The notes: a model not told the origin generated them from the letters alone. A stretch of DNA of 30,086 bases from a bacterium (GCA_030428695.1 JAUIEM010000071.1:1-30086); one strand, 5' to 3'; counted from the first letter of the stretch, positions 8,006 through 17,764 are shown. Program-made: numbers and translations.

Positions 8006-8779
8006 CTAGTGGTGGCTGGCATAGCCGAGGTGCTGGCATGCCGTGACGTATTTGGAGAAGCGCGTCGGCCGTCCGCCGAGGGGGCTGAGGACCCGCGCCA
8101 GGCAGCGGGTGTCGCCGACCGCGGTCTTGCACTCGATCACGGCGACGTCGGGGAGGCGCTGCGGGAAACGCCGGGCGAGCCGGCGCCGCCCCAGCAGCGG
8201 GTAGAAGCGCAGATGGTAGTCGAGGGTGAGGCGCGCCCGGCCGTGCTCGAGCAGGAAGTGCTCGCGCTCGTACTCGACGAGGACGACCGCCTCGGTGTCG
8301 TTCGCGAGGTGGCCCCGACGTTCAACGGGAAGCGCCTGGCGCAGCGCGCGATGCAGCTGGCGGAGCGAGAGCTCCGCGGCCGGCCGCGTGCAGAGCAGCT
8401 CGACGCGGTCCTTGCCGGTGACGCGGTGCCGTCTCCACTTCGTCTCGAAGAAGAGCTGGGCGCCGGGCAGAGGGCGATCGTACCAGCGGATGCGCGTCTT
8501 GTGGCGCAGCCCCGTCCCGTCGAGGTTCGCCTGGCATGCACCGAGCCGCAGGTCGTCGAAGTAGACGCTCGAGACCGTGCTGACGGGCCCGGCGTGGACA
8601 ACCCGCCCGCAGAGCTTCTGCAGCGCGCAGCGCAGGCCTCCGAGGTCCTCGCCGTGATAGACGAGCTTGGTCTCGACCCGCGCCTTCAGCTCCGCGGGGG
8701 TCGCGTCGCCGACGAAACGGATCGGCTTCCGCGACCTCGACAAGGACTTCACGACGGCGGAGGGAGGTTCCAGGAGCAT
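8006..8779 (-). CDS. VTC-domain polyphosphate polymerase
   Basis: A 257-residue protein starting at ATG 8779 inside a TGATG overlap with the apparent end of the DUF4956 gene; an upstream in-frame codon at 8818 would add 13 residues. VTC proteins make polyphosphate from ATP in a basic tunnel. Expected motifs are present in order: RVETKLV (34-40), SVYFDD (71-76), basic strand RHKTRIR (92-98), FFETKWRR (110-117), ECKTA with E216 and K218, and FSKYV (241-245). No membrane segment is visible, so it should act at the inner face with the DUF4956 membrane protein. DUF4956-VTC pairs are widespread, often with a secreted CotH-type kinase; here the third gene is an exported dikinase instead. Confidence 0.85.
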   Translation of the reverse strand: MLLEPPSAVVKSLSRSRKPIRFVGDATPAELKARVETKLVYHGEDLGGLRCALQKLCGRVVHAGPVSTVSSVYFDDLRLGACQANLDGTGLRHKTRIRWYDRPLPGAQLFFETKWRRHRVTGKDRVELLCTRPAAELSLRQLHRALRQALPVERRGHLANDTEAVVLVEYEREHFLLEHGRARLTLDYHLRFYPLLGRRRLARRFPQRLPDVAVIECKTAVGDTRCLARVLSPLGGRPTRFSKYVTACQHLGYASHH

Positions 8780-9446
8780 CACGGCAGGGACTCCGCGCTG
8801 ACGAAGGAGACGTGACAATCCGGGACTGCCGCCGCAGGGCGGCGACCAGCGCAGGGCCCTGTTTGCTGTGGACGCGGGGCAGGCTCACCCGAAGGTGCCC
8901 TTCGCCACCGTCGACCTCGCAGCGCTGGATCACGAAGCCCGGGCTGGTGCGCTCCAGCTCTCCGAGCAGCCGCTCGCTCTCGTCTCCGAACGCGAGCGAC
9001 TCCCCGACGATCGTGACGTAGGCGCCGCCGCCCCGGACCGCGCGTCCGATGCGGTCGATCACGAAGACGAACACGCTCGCGACCAGGACCAGCGCCAGGG
9101 CCAGCCAGGGCTGCCCGGCGCCGACCGAGACGCCGACGCCGATGCAGAGGAACAGGTAGACGAGCTCCTCCGGGTCCTTGATCGCCGCGCGGAAGCGCAC
9201 GATCGAGAGGGCGCCGAACAGGCCCAGCGAGACCGCGATCGATGCCTTGACCGAGGCGATCAGGACGATCGTGATCACGGTCAGCAGCGGGAAGACCTTG
9301 CTGATCGAGTCGCCCGTCACCTGCGGAGCGGTGCGGCGGTAGAGAAAGCGCAGGTACACCGCGAGCAGGCTCCCCCACGCGAGGTTGGCCAACAGGACCA
9401 ACAGCTCCGTGCGGCCCGGCAGCTGGAACGCGGAGAAGTCCATCAT
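8779..9446 (-). CDS. DUF4956 membrane protein with apparent frameshift near its 3' end
   Basis: About 222 residues. The start is set at ATGATG 9446 because homologues begin near MDF; GTG 9503 is possible. The hallmark DUF4956 segment is present: GLFGALSIVRFR and AAIKDPEELVYLF, with about four membrane helices in the first 130 residues and a soluble C-terminal part. The frame stays open far into the VTC gene, to 8322, producing an arginine-rich non-native tail. Switching frame near 8830-8842 instead gives VPDCHVSFVSAESLP and a stop at 8779-8781 that overlaps the VTC start (TGATG). That ending fits the family, so a one-base indel, real or from sequencing, is likely within the CGGCGG run. The family partners with VTC polyphosphate polymerases; its biochemical role is not established. 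Confidence 0.8.
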
Positions 9447-9474
9447 CGGCAGGGTCTCGGCGACGGCGAGCGTG

Positions 9475-9516
9475 TCACCCACAGCAGACCGCCCCGCGAG
9501 CACATCCTGGGACCAT
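9475..9516 (-). CDS. Possible 13-codon leader peptide
   Basis: AAAGGAGG (9534-9527 on the - strand) is the best ribosome site in this leader. It faces ATG 9516, ten bases on, which opens a 13-codon frame with two adjacent cysteine codons and stops at 9475, 28 bases before the DUF4956 start. It is out of frame with DUF4956. It may be a leader peptide or chance. Confidence 0.2.
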   Translation of the reverse strand: MVPGCARGAVCCG

Positions 9517-9520
9517 CACC

Positions 9521-9589
9521 TTCACGCCTCCTTTACGCAGCCTTCACACGGGCCTTCCTGAAGATCGTAGAGCGTGAAGATTACGTGAA
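9521..9589 (-). promoter_or_regulatory. PHO-box-like array of 11-bp-spaced repeats upstream of the VTC cassette
   Basis: On the + strand, TTCACG (9521), TTTACG (9532) and TTCACA (9543) are spaced exactly 11 bases apart. Two more copies in the opposite orientation, CGTGAA at 9573 and 9584, are also 11 apart. OmpR/PhoB-family regulators bind 11-bp direct repeats, and actinobacterial PhoP uses GTTCACC-like units. A phosphate-type regulator controlling a polyphosphate operon would make sense. The regulator itself is not identified here. Confidence 0.5.
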
Positions 9590-9744
9590 TGTGATGGAGG
9601 CGCACGCGCTCCTCCGGCCGCTTGCGCGCGCGCCGCAGCCGTCCGCTCCGATGCCCGCGTCCATCGGGTGGTCCGCGTCGTCGGTGCGTCTACGGGTCGT
9701 CCGGAAGAAGATTCTCTGCGGAACCGTGCTCGGCGCGCGACAGG

Positions 9745-12219
9745 CTACTCCCACAGCTCCTGGATGTACCCGTCCGGAAAGCCCGTCGGCACGTGCAGGC
9801 TCGCGGCGAGGGTGAAGCAGTCTCCGGCCCGATCCGGGAAGCGGTAGCCGAGCGCGGTCAGGTAGAGCACCTTGGCGGAAGGGAAGAGCTCGAGGGCGAG
9901 CACGGCCTCGAGGTCGAGCGTCGCGGCCTCGAACAGCGGGCCGAGGGCGCGGACCTCCGCCCGGCTCTGGGCGAGCGCCTCGAGGCCGGCGCTCCAGGCG
10001 CGCTCGGCGACCTTCTCGTCGCCGGCGTGGCGCGCCGCGGCGTAGACCAGGAAGGCGTCCTCGGAGCTGCGCACGCTGCGCACCGCGAGCAACAGGTCGG
10101 GCTTGAGCAGGCCGGCGATCAGCTGCTCGCGGGGCCCACCGAGGCGCAGGAACTGGGCTGCCGCCTCCTCGCGACGGCCGGCGGCCCAGGTCATCCAGGC
10201 CCGCAGCAGCTTCCCGCGCAGGTCGCGCAGGCTCTCGCCGAGCGACACGAGCACCTGCCGGTAGAGGGCCTCCGCCTCCTCCTCCCGGGCGGACCACACC
10301 AGCGTGTGCAGCATGCGCTCGAGGGCCCAGTTGCTCTGGTCCTCGTCGAACCAGGCGTCGAGGGCGTCCAGCGCCTCGTCACGGCGGCCGAGGGCGAGCA
10401 GCGCATGGATGCGGTGGGCCTCGGCCTCGTACAGCCCGGGCTGCCGCTCGAGGGCCTGCTCGGCGGCACGCAGGGCGCGGCTCCAGCCACCCCGGCTCAG
10501 GGCCGCGAAGGCCTCGGCGAGATAGGGGTGGGCGAGCGCCGGGTCGAGCTCTCTGGCGCGGACCAGCTGGGAGTCGGCGGCGGCGCCGCGCAGCAGGCGC
10601 CCGTACAGGTAGCGCAGGCCGGCGTCGGTCGAGTCGGCCGCGACCCGGGCGCGGTACTCGGCGACGAGGTCGTGCCCGGGATCCAGGCGGCTTTTTACCC
10701 GCTGGTAGACGCGGTGGAAGTCGACGTGCGTCGGCCGGTCGTCCAGCCAGGGTTCGACGAGCTCGAGGCTGCCTTCCTCCCCGAGCAGCTCGGACAGCTC
10801 GCTGAGCAGGCGTGTCTCCTCGGGGAAGATGGCCAGGGCCAGCCTCAGGTAGTCGGCCCGCGGCTCCGGCTCGAGCTCGCGGGCCCGGGCGAGCAGGCTG
10901 AGGTCGTTGCGCGCGTAGACGACGGTGCGGTACGCGACCTCCCCACCGCCACCGAGCAGCTCGGGCGGCTCCTGGAAGAAGTAGTCGATCGCCGAGAGCT
11001 GGTGGAAGAGCGCGCCGGCGTGGGGAATCAAGTAGGTGTCGAACTCGCCTCGATGGCTCTCGGCGTAGGCGATCCGCTCCTCGAAGAGCATCGCGAGGCG
11101 GTCTGGGTTGAGGACGAAGGACCCGTCCCCGCTTGCGCGCTCGCTCCAGGACAGCGTGAAGTCCAGCGATGCGGCGGGCAGGCCGAGGGCCGGCACCTCG
11201 ATCGTGCGCACCCCCTCCTCGAGGACGACCCGGCCCACCCCCGGCGGGAGCTCGTGGGGCTCGCCGTCGAGCAGGTACGTGTACGGCACCCCGAGGGAGT
11301 TGACGACCGCGACCCGGTGCGCGCGCTCGAAGGTCCGCGTGCTGTAGAGGAAGCCGACGAGCAGCCCGGCGAGCAGCAGCAGCACGAACACCCCCGGCAG
11401 CGCCGCCGCGAGCGGGCGCGCTTCGGGTTCCGGCCGCACCTCGGGCCGGCGCGGGAGGGTACCGACCGGCTTCGTGCTCCCGCGCAGCTTGTCGCTCTTG
11501 CGGAACAGCGCCCGCGCCGGACGGCTCTCTCCCCAGTCCGGGAACAGCTCCTCGCCGACCGCGATCGCGGCGAGGGCGGTGTCGTGCCGGCCGTGGGCCT
11601 GCAGCCCGCGCACGAGCTGCTCGAGCTCCGGCAGCGCGTCCTCGTCCCCCGCCTCGAGCTGCGCGCGCACCAGCGGCCAGGCTTCCTCCGGACGCCCCTC
11701 CTGCACGTGCAGCCGGGCGAGGGCGAAGCGCGCCCCGGGCAGGGGCAGCGCGGCGTCGTAGGTGCGGGCCGCGACCTCCCAGCGGCCGAACATCTCCGCC
11801 GCGTCCCCGAGCGCGAGCTGCAGCTCCGCATCGGCGCCGGCGGGGGAGCGGGCGGCCGCCTCCCGCACCTCGTCGAACAGCGCCGGCGACTCGTAGGCGA
11901 TCGCGTGGGCGAGCGCGTCGAGCAGCCCGTCGCGCCCGCCGCCGGCGAGCTTCTCGCGGGCCGCCCGGTGCGCTTCCTCCTTGCCGGCCCGCCAGCGCGC
12001 CAGCGAGACCGCCCGGTGGGCCGTGCAGCCGCTGCACATGTCGGTGACGTGGCGCCGGCCGAGGGGCAGGAGGGGAAGGTACAGCAGCGTGAAGTACAGC
12101 CCGCAGTCGAAGGAGCTGCGCCGGGTCACCTTGCGGCAGGCGGCGCAGGGCAGCGCGAAGACCTGGACCTGGGTGCGCCCGTAGTAGCGCGTGCCGATGC
12201 CGTTGATCGTGCTGGGCAT
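9745..12219 (-). CDS. Zinc-ribbon / TPR / PEGA-like membrane protein
   Basis: An 824-residue protein; ATG 12219 follows AGGAG at normal distance. Residues 1-66 resemble an N-terminal zinc-ribbon module: GTRYYGR, C25xxC28, a hydrophobic LYFTLLYLPLLPLG stretch and C62xxC65. Residues 80-235 are TPR-like helical repeats. A membrane helix lies at 273-293. After it, residues 302-345 look like a small PEGA-type beta domain (VNSLGVPYTYLLDGE). The remaining 450 residues are further alpha-helical TPR-like repeats, for example RALRAAEQALERQPGLYEAEA. The topology would put one repeat array on each side of the membrane. I infer a scaffolding role; no enzymatic motif is visible. It reads as a single-gene unit with its own promoter. 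Confidence 0.75.
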   Translation of the reverse strand: MPSTINGIGTRYYGRTQVQVFALPCAACRKVTRRSSFDCGLYFTLLYLPLLPLGRRHVTDMCSGCTAHRAVSLARWRAGKEEAHRAAREKLAGGGRDGLLDALAHAIAYESPALFDEVREAAARSPAGADAELQLALGDAAEMFGRWEVAARTYDAALPLPGARFALARLHVQEGRPEEAWPLVRAQLEAGDEDALPELEQLVRGLQAHGRHDTALAAIAVGEELFPDWGESRPARALFRKSDKLRGSTKPVGTLPRRPEVRPEPEARPLAAALPGVFVLLLLAGLLVGFLYSTRTFERAHRVAVVNSLGVPYTYLLDGEPHELPPGVGRVVLEEGVRTIEVPALGLPAASLDFTLSWSERASGDGSFVLNPDRLAMLFEERIAYAESHRGEFDTYLIPHAGALFHQLSAIDYFFQEPPELLGGGGEVAYRTVVYARNDLSLLARARELEPEPRADYLRLALAIFPEETRLLSELSELLGEEGSLELVEPWLDDRPTHVDFHRVYQRVKSRLDPGHDLVAEYRARVAADSTDAGLRYLYGRLLRGAAADSQLVRARELDPALAHPYLAEAFAALSRGGWSRALRAAEQALERQPGLYEAEAHRIHALLALGRRDEALDALDAWFDEDQSNWALERMLHTLVWSAREEEAEALYRQVLVSLGESLRDLRGKLLRAWMTWAAGRREEAAAQFLRLGGPREQLIAGLLKPDLLLAVRSVRSSEDAFLVYAAARHAGDEKVAERAWSAGLEALAQSRAEVRALGPLFEAATLDLEAVLALELFPSAKVLYLTALGYRFPDRAGDCFTLAASLHVPTGFPDGYIQELWE

Positions 12220-12258
12220 GCGGGGATCTCCTGGCGCACAGTGGCGCGTTTTCCGCCA

Positions 12259-12267
12259 ACTGTAGCA
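12259..12267 (-). promoter_or_regulatory. Extended -10 promoter of the zinc-ribbon/TPR gene
   Basis: On the - strand TGCTACAGT reads as an extended -10 (TG at the right place, TACAGT hexamer), 40 bases before ATG 12219. The same TACAGTTG sequence is the -10 of the membrane protein gene at 21808. The -35 position is poor. Confidence 0.45.
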
Positions 12268-12317
12268 TATTCAGGCGCCGATCCCGGCCGCATCCCGATC
12301 GCGATCCCCGCGGAAAC

Positions 12318-14573
12318 CTACCCGGCCCGCGTCCCCGCCGCCGCGAGGACGACATCCGAGGCCTTCTCCGCGATCATGTAGATCGCCGACACGATGAAGA
12401 AGCCCGGGATGCGCGGGAAGACCGACGCGTCGACCACCCGCAGCCCCTCGCAGCCCTGGACCTGGAACTCGCTGTCCAGCACCGCCTTCGGATCGCCCTT
12501 GCGGCCGATCGGGCAGGTGCAGGACGCGTGGTGCCCCCAGGCCTCGTCCTTGATGAACTGCTTGACCTGCTCGCGGCTCTTGACCGCGGGCCCCGGCACC
12601 AGCTCGCGGCGGACGATGTGCCGGTAGTTGTCGGCGATGCCCCGGGCGAACTCGACGCCGGTCGCGACCGCCTCGAGGTCGTGGCCGGAGGCGTCGTTGC
12701 CCTCGTCGAAGTAGCGGAAGTTGATGTCCGGCCGCTCGCGCGGATCCTTCGAGCGCAGCGTCACCGACCCCGCCCGGTTCTCGGTGTGGGCCTTGAGCAC
12801 CGCCCAGGTGAAGCAGTTCTTGCGCCGCAGGATCTCCTGGGAGTAGCCGGGGAAGTAGCCCTTGAAGTAGCTCGGCGCCCCGAAGATGAACAGGTCCGGA
12901 TCGCGCAGCCCCTCCTTGCTGCGCTTGACCACGGCGAGCACCGTGCCGTTGGTCGCGTAGGTGCCGCCGCCCTCGAGCCAGTCCTCGAAGGCCTTGTCCC
13001 CCGGCGGCACGACCCCCGGCGGCGGAACCTGCCAACGCAGGCCGTCGAGCAGCTTCCAGTCCTTCGTCATCTCGGTGATGACTCCGACCTCGTAGCGGTC
13101 CTGCAGGTTCTCCCCGACCCCCGGCAGGTCGTGGCGGACGGTGATGCCGTGGCGCTCGAGCTCTTCGCGCGGGCCGATCCCCGACAGCTTGAGCAGCTGC
13201 GGCGTGTTGAACGCGCCGCCGCACACGATCACCTCCCTGCGGGCGAGCAGCCGACGCAGCGGGAGCTTCCCGGAGCGCGCCTTCGGGTCGGCCTGGTAGG
13301 CGCGGGCGCCGACCTGCACCTTGACCCCGACCGCGCGCAGCTTCTCGTCGAGCAAGAGGCGGGTCGCGAGGGTGTGGGTCTGGATGCGGAGCCGGTCGGG
13401 ATGCTGCCGCCGCACCGCCATCAGAAACTCGCGCGGGCCGTTCCGCCGCCGCTTCTCCGTGATCGCCATCGGGATCTGGCGCGGGCCCTCGTCGTCCTTC
13501 GCGGCGAGCTCGGCGTCGTTCGGGTCGAGGTTCTTGCGCAGCTCGCGCAGCGGGTTGAACAGGCTCTCCTGGGCGGCCTCCTGCAGCGCCCCCACCAGCA
13601 CCTTGACCAGGCGCAGGTCGCGCAGCGCGAGCGACATCTCGGCGGTGTTGGTCTCGAGCCAGCCGTCGTGGCCGTGGCCGTTCTCGGGGGCGTGCCGGCG
13701 CTTGCGGTAGTGGCAGCGCTCGAGGCGCTGGAAGTAGCGCCGCATCGCCCCCGCGTTCCACGAGCTGTCGCCGGTCAGCGCGGCGATGTCGTCCCAGTCG
13801 CTGTCGTGGGGGTACACGGTGATCATCGCGTTGTGGGCCGTGCATCCGCCCAGGGTCCCGGCGCGCGGGTAGAGCACCCCCTTCTCGGCGCGGGTGTACT
13901 TCGTATCGCGGGCCTGGCGCCCCTCATCCTCGTAGTGGCGGACGAAGTAGTCCCAGCGCATGTCGGGATCCTCGGTCGACAGCGCGTGGAAGGCGGGCAC
14001 CTTGTAGATGTTGTCCTCCCCGCGGTCGCCGCCGGCCTCGAGCACCAGCACGCGGTAGCCGCCCTTGGCCAGGTTCGCCGCCAGCGGCCCGCCGCCCGCG
14101 CCGGAGCCGATCACGATGTAGTCGTACTCGGCCTCCTCGGGCCGCGGAACCTCGAGGAACAGTCCGCCTCCGAGGTTCCTGGGCCGGCGCTGGTGGATGT
14201 CCGCCGCCCAGTCGCGCTCGAGGTGCAGGCGCTCGTCGGGGTCCCACGGGTCCCAGGCGTAGGCGATCGCGAGCGCGCTCGTGTCGTTGCTGCCGAGCTC
14301 GAAGGCCTCGCGCTCCTCGGAGTCGCCCGTGCCGTCCGGGACGAGGAACAGCCGCCCCTCCCCGTCGGTGCGGCACAGCTCGAAGGCCGTCCGCCCCGGT
14401 CTCCGCACGTAGAAGCGCGCATCGGCCGCGGGCGCCGGCGGGCCGGCGCCATCGACTTCCCAGACCACGCTCAGCTGCTGGACCGGAAGCGAGATGTTGC
14501 TGATGCGGCCGGTCCGGAGACGGATCGGCTCGCCCGGGCCGGGACGGACCTCGTCGGGAGCAGTGTCGGCCAT
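12318..14573 (-). CDS. GMC-family FAD oxidoreductase with N-terminal extension
   Basis: 751 residues from ATG 14573, which fits the promoter at 14603-14631. Residues 150-181 form the FAD-binding fold with G156-S-G-A-G (YDYIVIGSGAGGG ... VLVLEAGG). TLGGCTAHNAMI is the GMC signature near the flavin. The C-terminus has WGHHASC (H681, H682, candidate catalytic base) and VVDASVFPRIPGFF with IYMIAEKASD, typical of choline dehydrogenase-like enzymes. Family members oxidise alcohols or sugars; the substrate is not predictable. The first 148 residues are an extra, probably beta-rich domain (RFYVRRPGRTAFELCRTDGE) not found in standard GMC enzymes. There is no signal peptide. A longer reading upstream has no ribosome site and overlaps the methyltransferase, so it is rejected. 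Confidence 0.88.
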   Translation of the reverse strand: MADTAPDEVRPGPGEPIRLRTGRISNISLPVQQLSVVWEVDGAGPPAPAADARFYVRRPGRTAFELCRTDGEGRLFLVPDGTGDSEEREAFELGSNDTSALAIAYAWDPWDPDERLHLERDWAADIHQRRPRNLGGGLFLEVPRPEEAEYDYIVIGSGAGGGPLAANLAKGGYRVLVLEAGGDRGEDNIYKVPAFHALSTEDPDMRWDYFVRHYEDEGRQARDTKYTRAEKGVLYPRAGTLGGCTAHNAMITVYPHDSDWDDIAALTGDSSWNAGAMRRYFQRLERCHYRKRRHAPENGHGHDGWLETNTAEMSLALRDLRLVKVLVGALQEAAQESLFNPLRELRKNLDPNDAELAAKDDEGPRQIPMAITEKRRRNGPREFLMAVRRQHPDRLRIQTHTLATRLLLDEKLRAVGVKVQVGARAYQADPKARSGKLPLRRLLARREVIVCGGAFNTPQLLKLSGIGPREELERHGITVRHDLPGVGENLQDRYEVGVITEMTKDWKLLDGLRWQVPPPGVVPPGDKAFEDWLEGGGTYATNGTVLAVVKRSKEGLRDPDLFIFGAPSYFKGYFPGYSQEILRRKNCFTWAVLKAHTENRAGSVTLRSKDPRERPDINFRYFDEGNDASGHDLEAVATGVEFARGIADNYRHIVRRELVPGPAVKSREQVKQFIKDEAWGHHASCTCPIGRKGDPKAVLDSEFQVQGCEGLRVVDASVFPRIPGFFIVSAIYMIAEKASDVVLAAAGTRAG

Positions 14574-14602
14574 GGCGGGGCCTCGCTTGGGCGGAGACCT
14601 CG

Positions 14603-14631
14603 ATGGTAGGATGCGACCGCGCGGGGGGCAA
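14603..14631 (-). promoter_or_regulatory. Sigma-70-type promoter of the GMC oxidoreductase
   Basis: On the - strand TTGCCC (14631-14626) and TACCAT (14608-14603) are separated by exactly 17 bases, with the start codon 30 bases on. Both hexamers fit the window's other candidates, such as TTGCCG-17-TACAGT at 21858. Confidence 0.55.
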
Positions 14632-14692
14632 GCACGTTGTCGGACGCCAGTGGTAGGCTGGAGGATGCCGCGCTGCTCAGGACACCAGGACG

Positions 14693-15463
14693 ATGCAGGA
14701 AGCTCCGACCCCCCGCTACGACACCATCGGCGCGAGCTACGCCCGCTTCCGCCGCGCCGATCCGCGTCTGCGCGCGCGGATCCACGAGCGCCTCGGCGAC
14801 GCGCGCAGCGTGGTGAACGTCGGGGCGGGCACGGGATCCTACGAGCCGGCCGACCGCTACGTGATCGCGATCGAGCCGAGCGACGTGATGGCGGCCCAAC
14901 GTCCCCCGGAGCTCGCGCCCGCGATCCGCGCGGAGGCCGCGGACCTGCCCCTGCGCGACGACGCGGTCGACGCCGCGATGGCGATCCTGAGCCTGCACCA
15001 CTGGGACGGGGCGAGGGCACGCGGCGTCCGCGAGATGCGGCGGGTCGCCCGGGGAGCGGTCGTCATCCTCAGCTACGATCCGCGCGTCAGCGGGGCGATG
15101 TGGCTGATGGCGGACTACCTGCCCGAGGTCGCGGCGCTGGACCATCGGACCTTTCCCCTGCCCGAGCAGCTCGCCGCCTGGCTCGGCCCCGGCACGACGG
15201 TGGAGCCCGTGCCCCTCGCCCGGGACACGCCCGACTGGATGCTCGGCTCGTACTGGGCCCACCCCGAGCGCGTGCTCGACGCCGACGCCCGCAGCGCCAC
15301 CTCGGGCTTCGCGCGGCAGCCTCCGGAGGTGGTCGCGCGGGTCGTGGCCGCCGTGCGCCGCGACCTTGCCGACGGGAGCTGGGACCGGAGACACGGCGGA
15401 CTGCGGGAGCGCAGCGAGCTCGATGTCGGCTTGCGGCTGATCGTCTCCGCAGGGAAGGCTTGA
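14693..15463 (+). CDS. Class I SAM-dependent methyltransferase
   Basis: A 256-residue protein. The Rossmann motif I is VVNVGAGTGSY (about 40-50, G44, G46, G48); AIEP (59-62) supplies the acidic residue that binds the SAM ribose; DLPLRDDAVDAAMAILSLHH (about 84-103) covers motifs III-IV. It most resembles the UbiE/Methyltransf_11 group, which act on small molecules. The ribosome site is weak (AGGA close to ATG). It is transcribed divergently from the GMC gene across a 119-base gap. The target is unknown, and any link with the small membrane protein downstream is only positional. Confidence 0.85.
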   Translation: MQEAPTPRYDTIGASYARFRRADPRLRARIHERLGDARSVVNVGAGTGSYEPADRYVIAIEPSDVMAAQRPPELAPAIRAEAADLPLRDDAVDAAMAILSLHHWDGARARGVREMRRVARGAVVILSYDPRVSGAMWLMADYLPEVAALDHRTFPLPEQLAAWLGPGTTVEPVPLARDTPDWMLGSYWAHPERVLDADARSATSGFARQPPEVVARVVAAVRRDLADGSWDRRHGGLRERSELDVGLRLIVSAGKA

Positions 15464-15572
15464 GGCAGGGGAGGACGTGCCCCCGCAATCGATGCCCACC
15501 CCCCGTACGCTCGATGTCCGCCGAGCCCCCGAGACCCGCACAAGCTCGCGCTGTCGGCGTTGGCCCCGGCTT

Positions 15573-15599
15573 TGCGTGCAGTGGGATACCACCCACGCA
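15573..15599 (+). other. Hairpin just before the ribosome site of the small membrane protein
   Basis: TGCGTG(CA)GTGG and CCAC(C)CACGCA pair around a GATA loop, ten base pairs in all. The AAGGA ribosome site begins four bases later (15603). It could end transcription of the methyltransferase gene or affect translation of the small protein. No T-tract follows. Confidence 0.4.
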
Positions 15600-15612
15600 G
15601 AGAAGGATTCCG

Positions 15613-15861
15613 ATGCGCAAAGCTCTACTGACCGGCGTCGTCCTCCACATCGTCGTCGCCCTCGGCGCGTTCGCGACCGGCGACCTCGACCTCGACGGAG
15701 GCGTGATCCGCGCCGGCCTCGACCTCGTGATCGACTACTTCGAGTGCGGCCTCGGCATCGTGCTCCCCGCGCTCGCCCTGTTCGCCGCGCACCGCCTGCG
15801 CGGACCGTCCGTCGCAGACGAGCCGCTGCACGACCGGACGGAGCAGCTCTCCAGCCGGTAG
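15613..15861 (+). CDS. Small membrane protein, 82 residues, unknown function
   Basis: ATG 15613 is preceded by AAGGA (15603-15607). Two hydrophobic segments, residues 4-20 (ALLTGVVLHIVVALGAF) and about 45-62 (CGLGIVLPALALFAAHRL), suggest two membrane helices joined by an acidic loop (GDLDLDGG), with a short polar C-terminal tail. The strong G/C third-position bias supports coding. No family is recognised. It lies between the methyltransferase and the second kinase on the same strand, 82 bases before the kinase start. Confidence 0.6.
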   Translation: MRKALLTGVVLHIVVALGAFATGDLDLDGGVIRAGLDLVIDYFECGLGIVLPALALFAAHRLRGPSVADEPLHDRTEQLSSR

Positions 15862-15909
15862 CCCGCAGGCCGTCCTCATGGTGGCCGAGCCGCGGTGCGC
15901 GCCCGGGTC

Positions 15910-15918
15910 TGGTAGACT
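15910..15918 (+). promoter_or_regulatory. Extended -10 before the second Ser/Thr kinase
   Basis: TGGTAGACT reads as an extended -10 with hexamer TAGACT, 25 bases before ATG 15944. No good -35 is present. Confidence 0.35.
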
Positions 15919-15943
15919 GGGGAGCCCGCCCCGAGGAACGAGC

Positions 15944-17760
<1,817 letters not shown>

Positions 17761-17764
<4 letters not shown>

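Larger units (their letters stand above)
9447..9744. other. Gap between the TPR gene and the DUF4956 cassette
   Basis: 298 bases without a convincing long gene. It holds the PHO-box-like repeats (9521-9589), the possible leader peptide (9475-9516) and the 3' flank of the TPR gene. No clear terminator was seen after the TPR gene. Confidence 0.5.

Noticed and set aside
9622..12381. Long + strand open frame opposite the zinc-ribbon/TPR gene
   Set aside because: It has no recognisable domain and low-complexity composition; the - strand frame has CxxC motifs, a membrane helix and a ribosome site.
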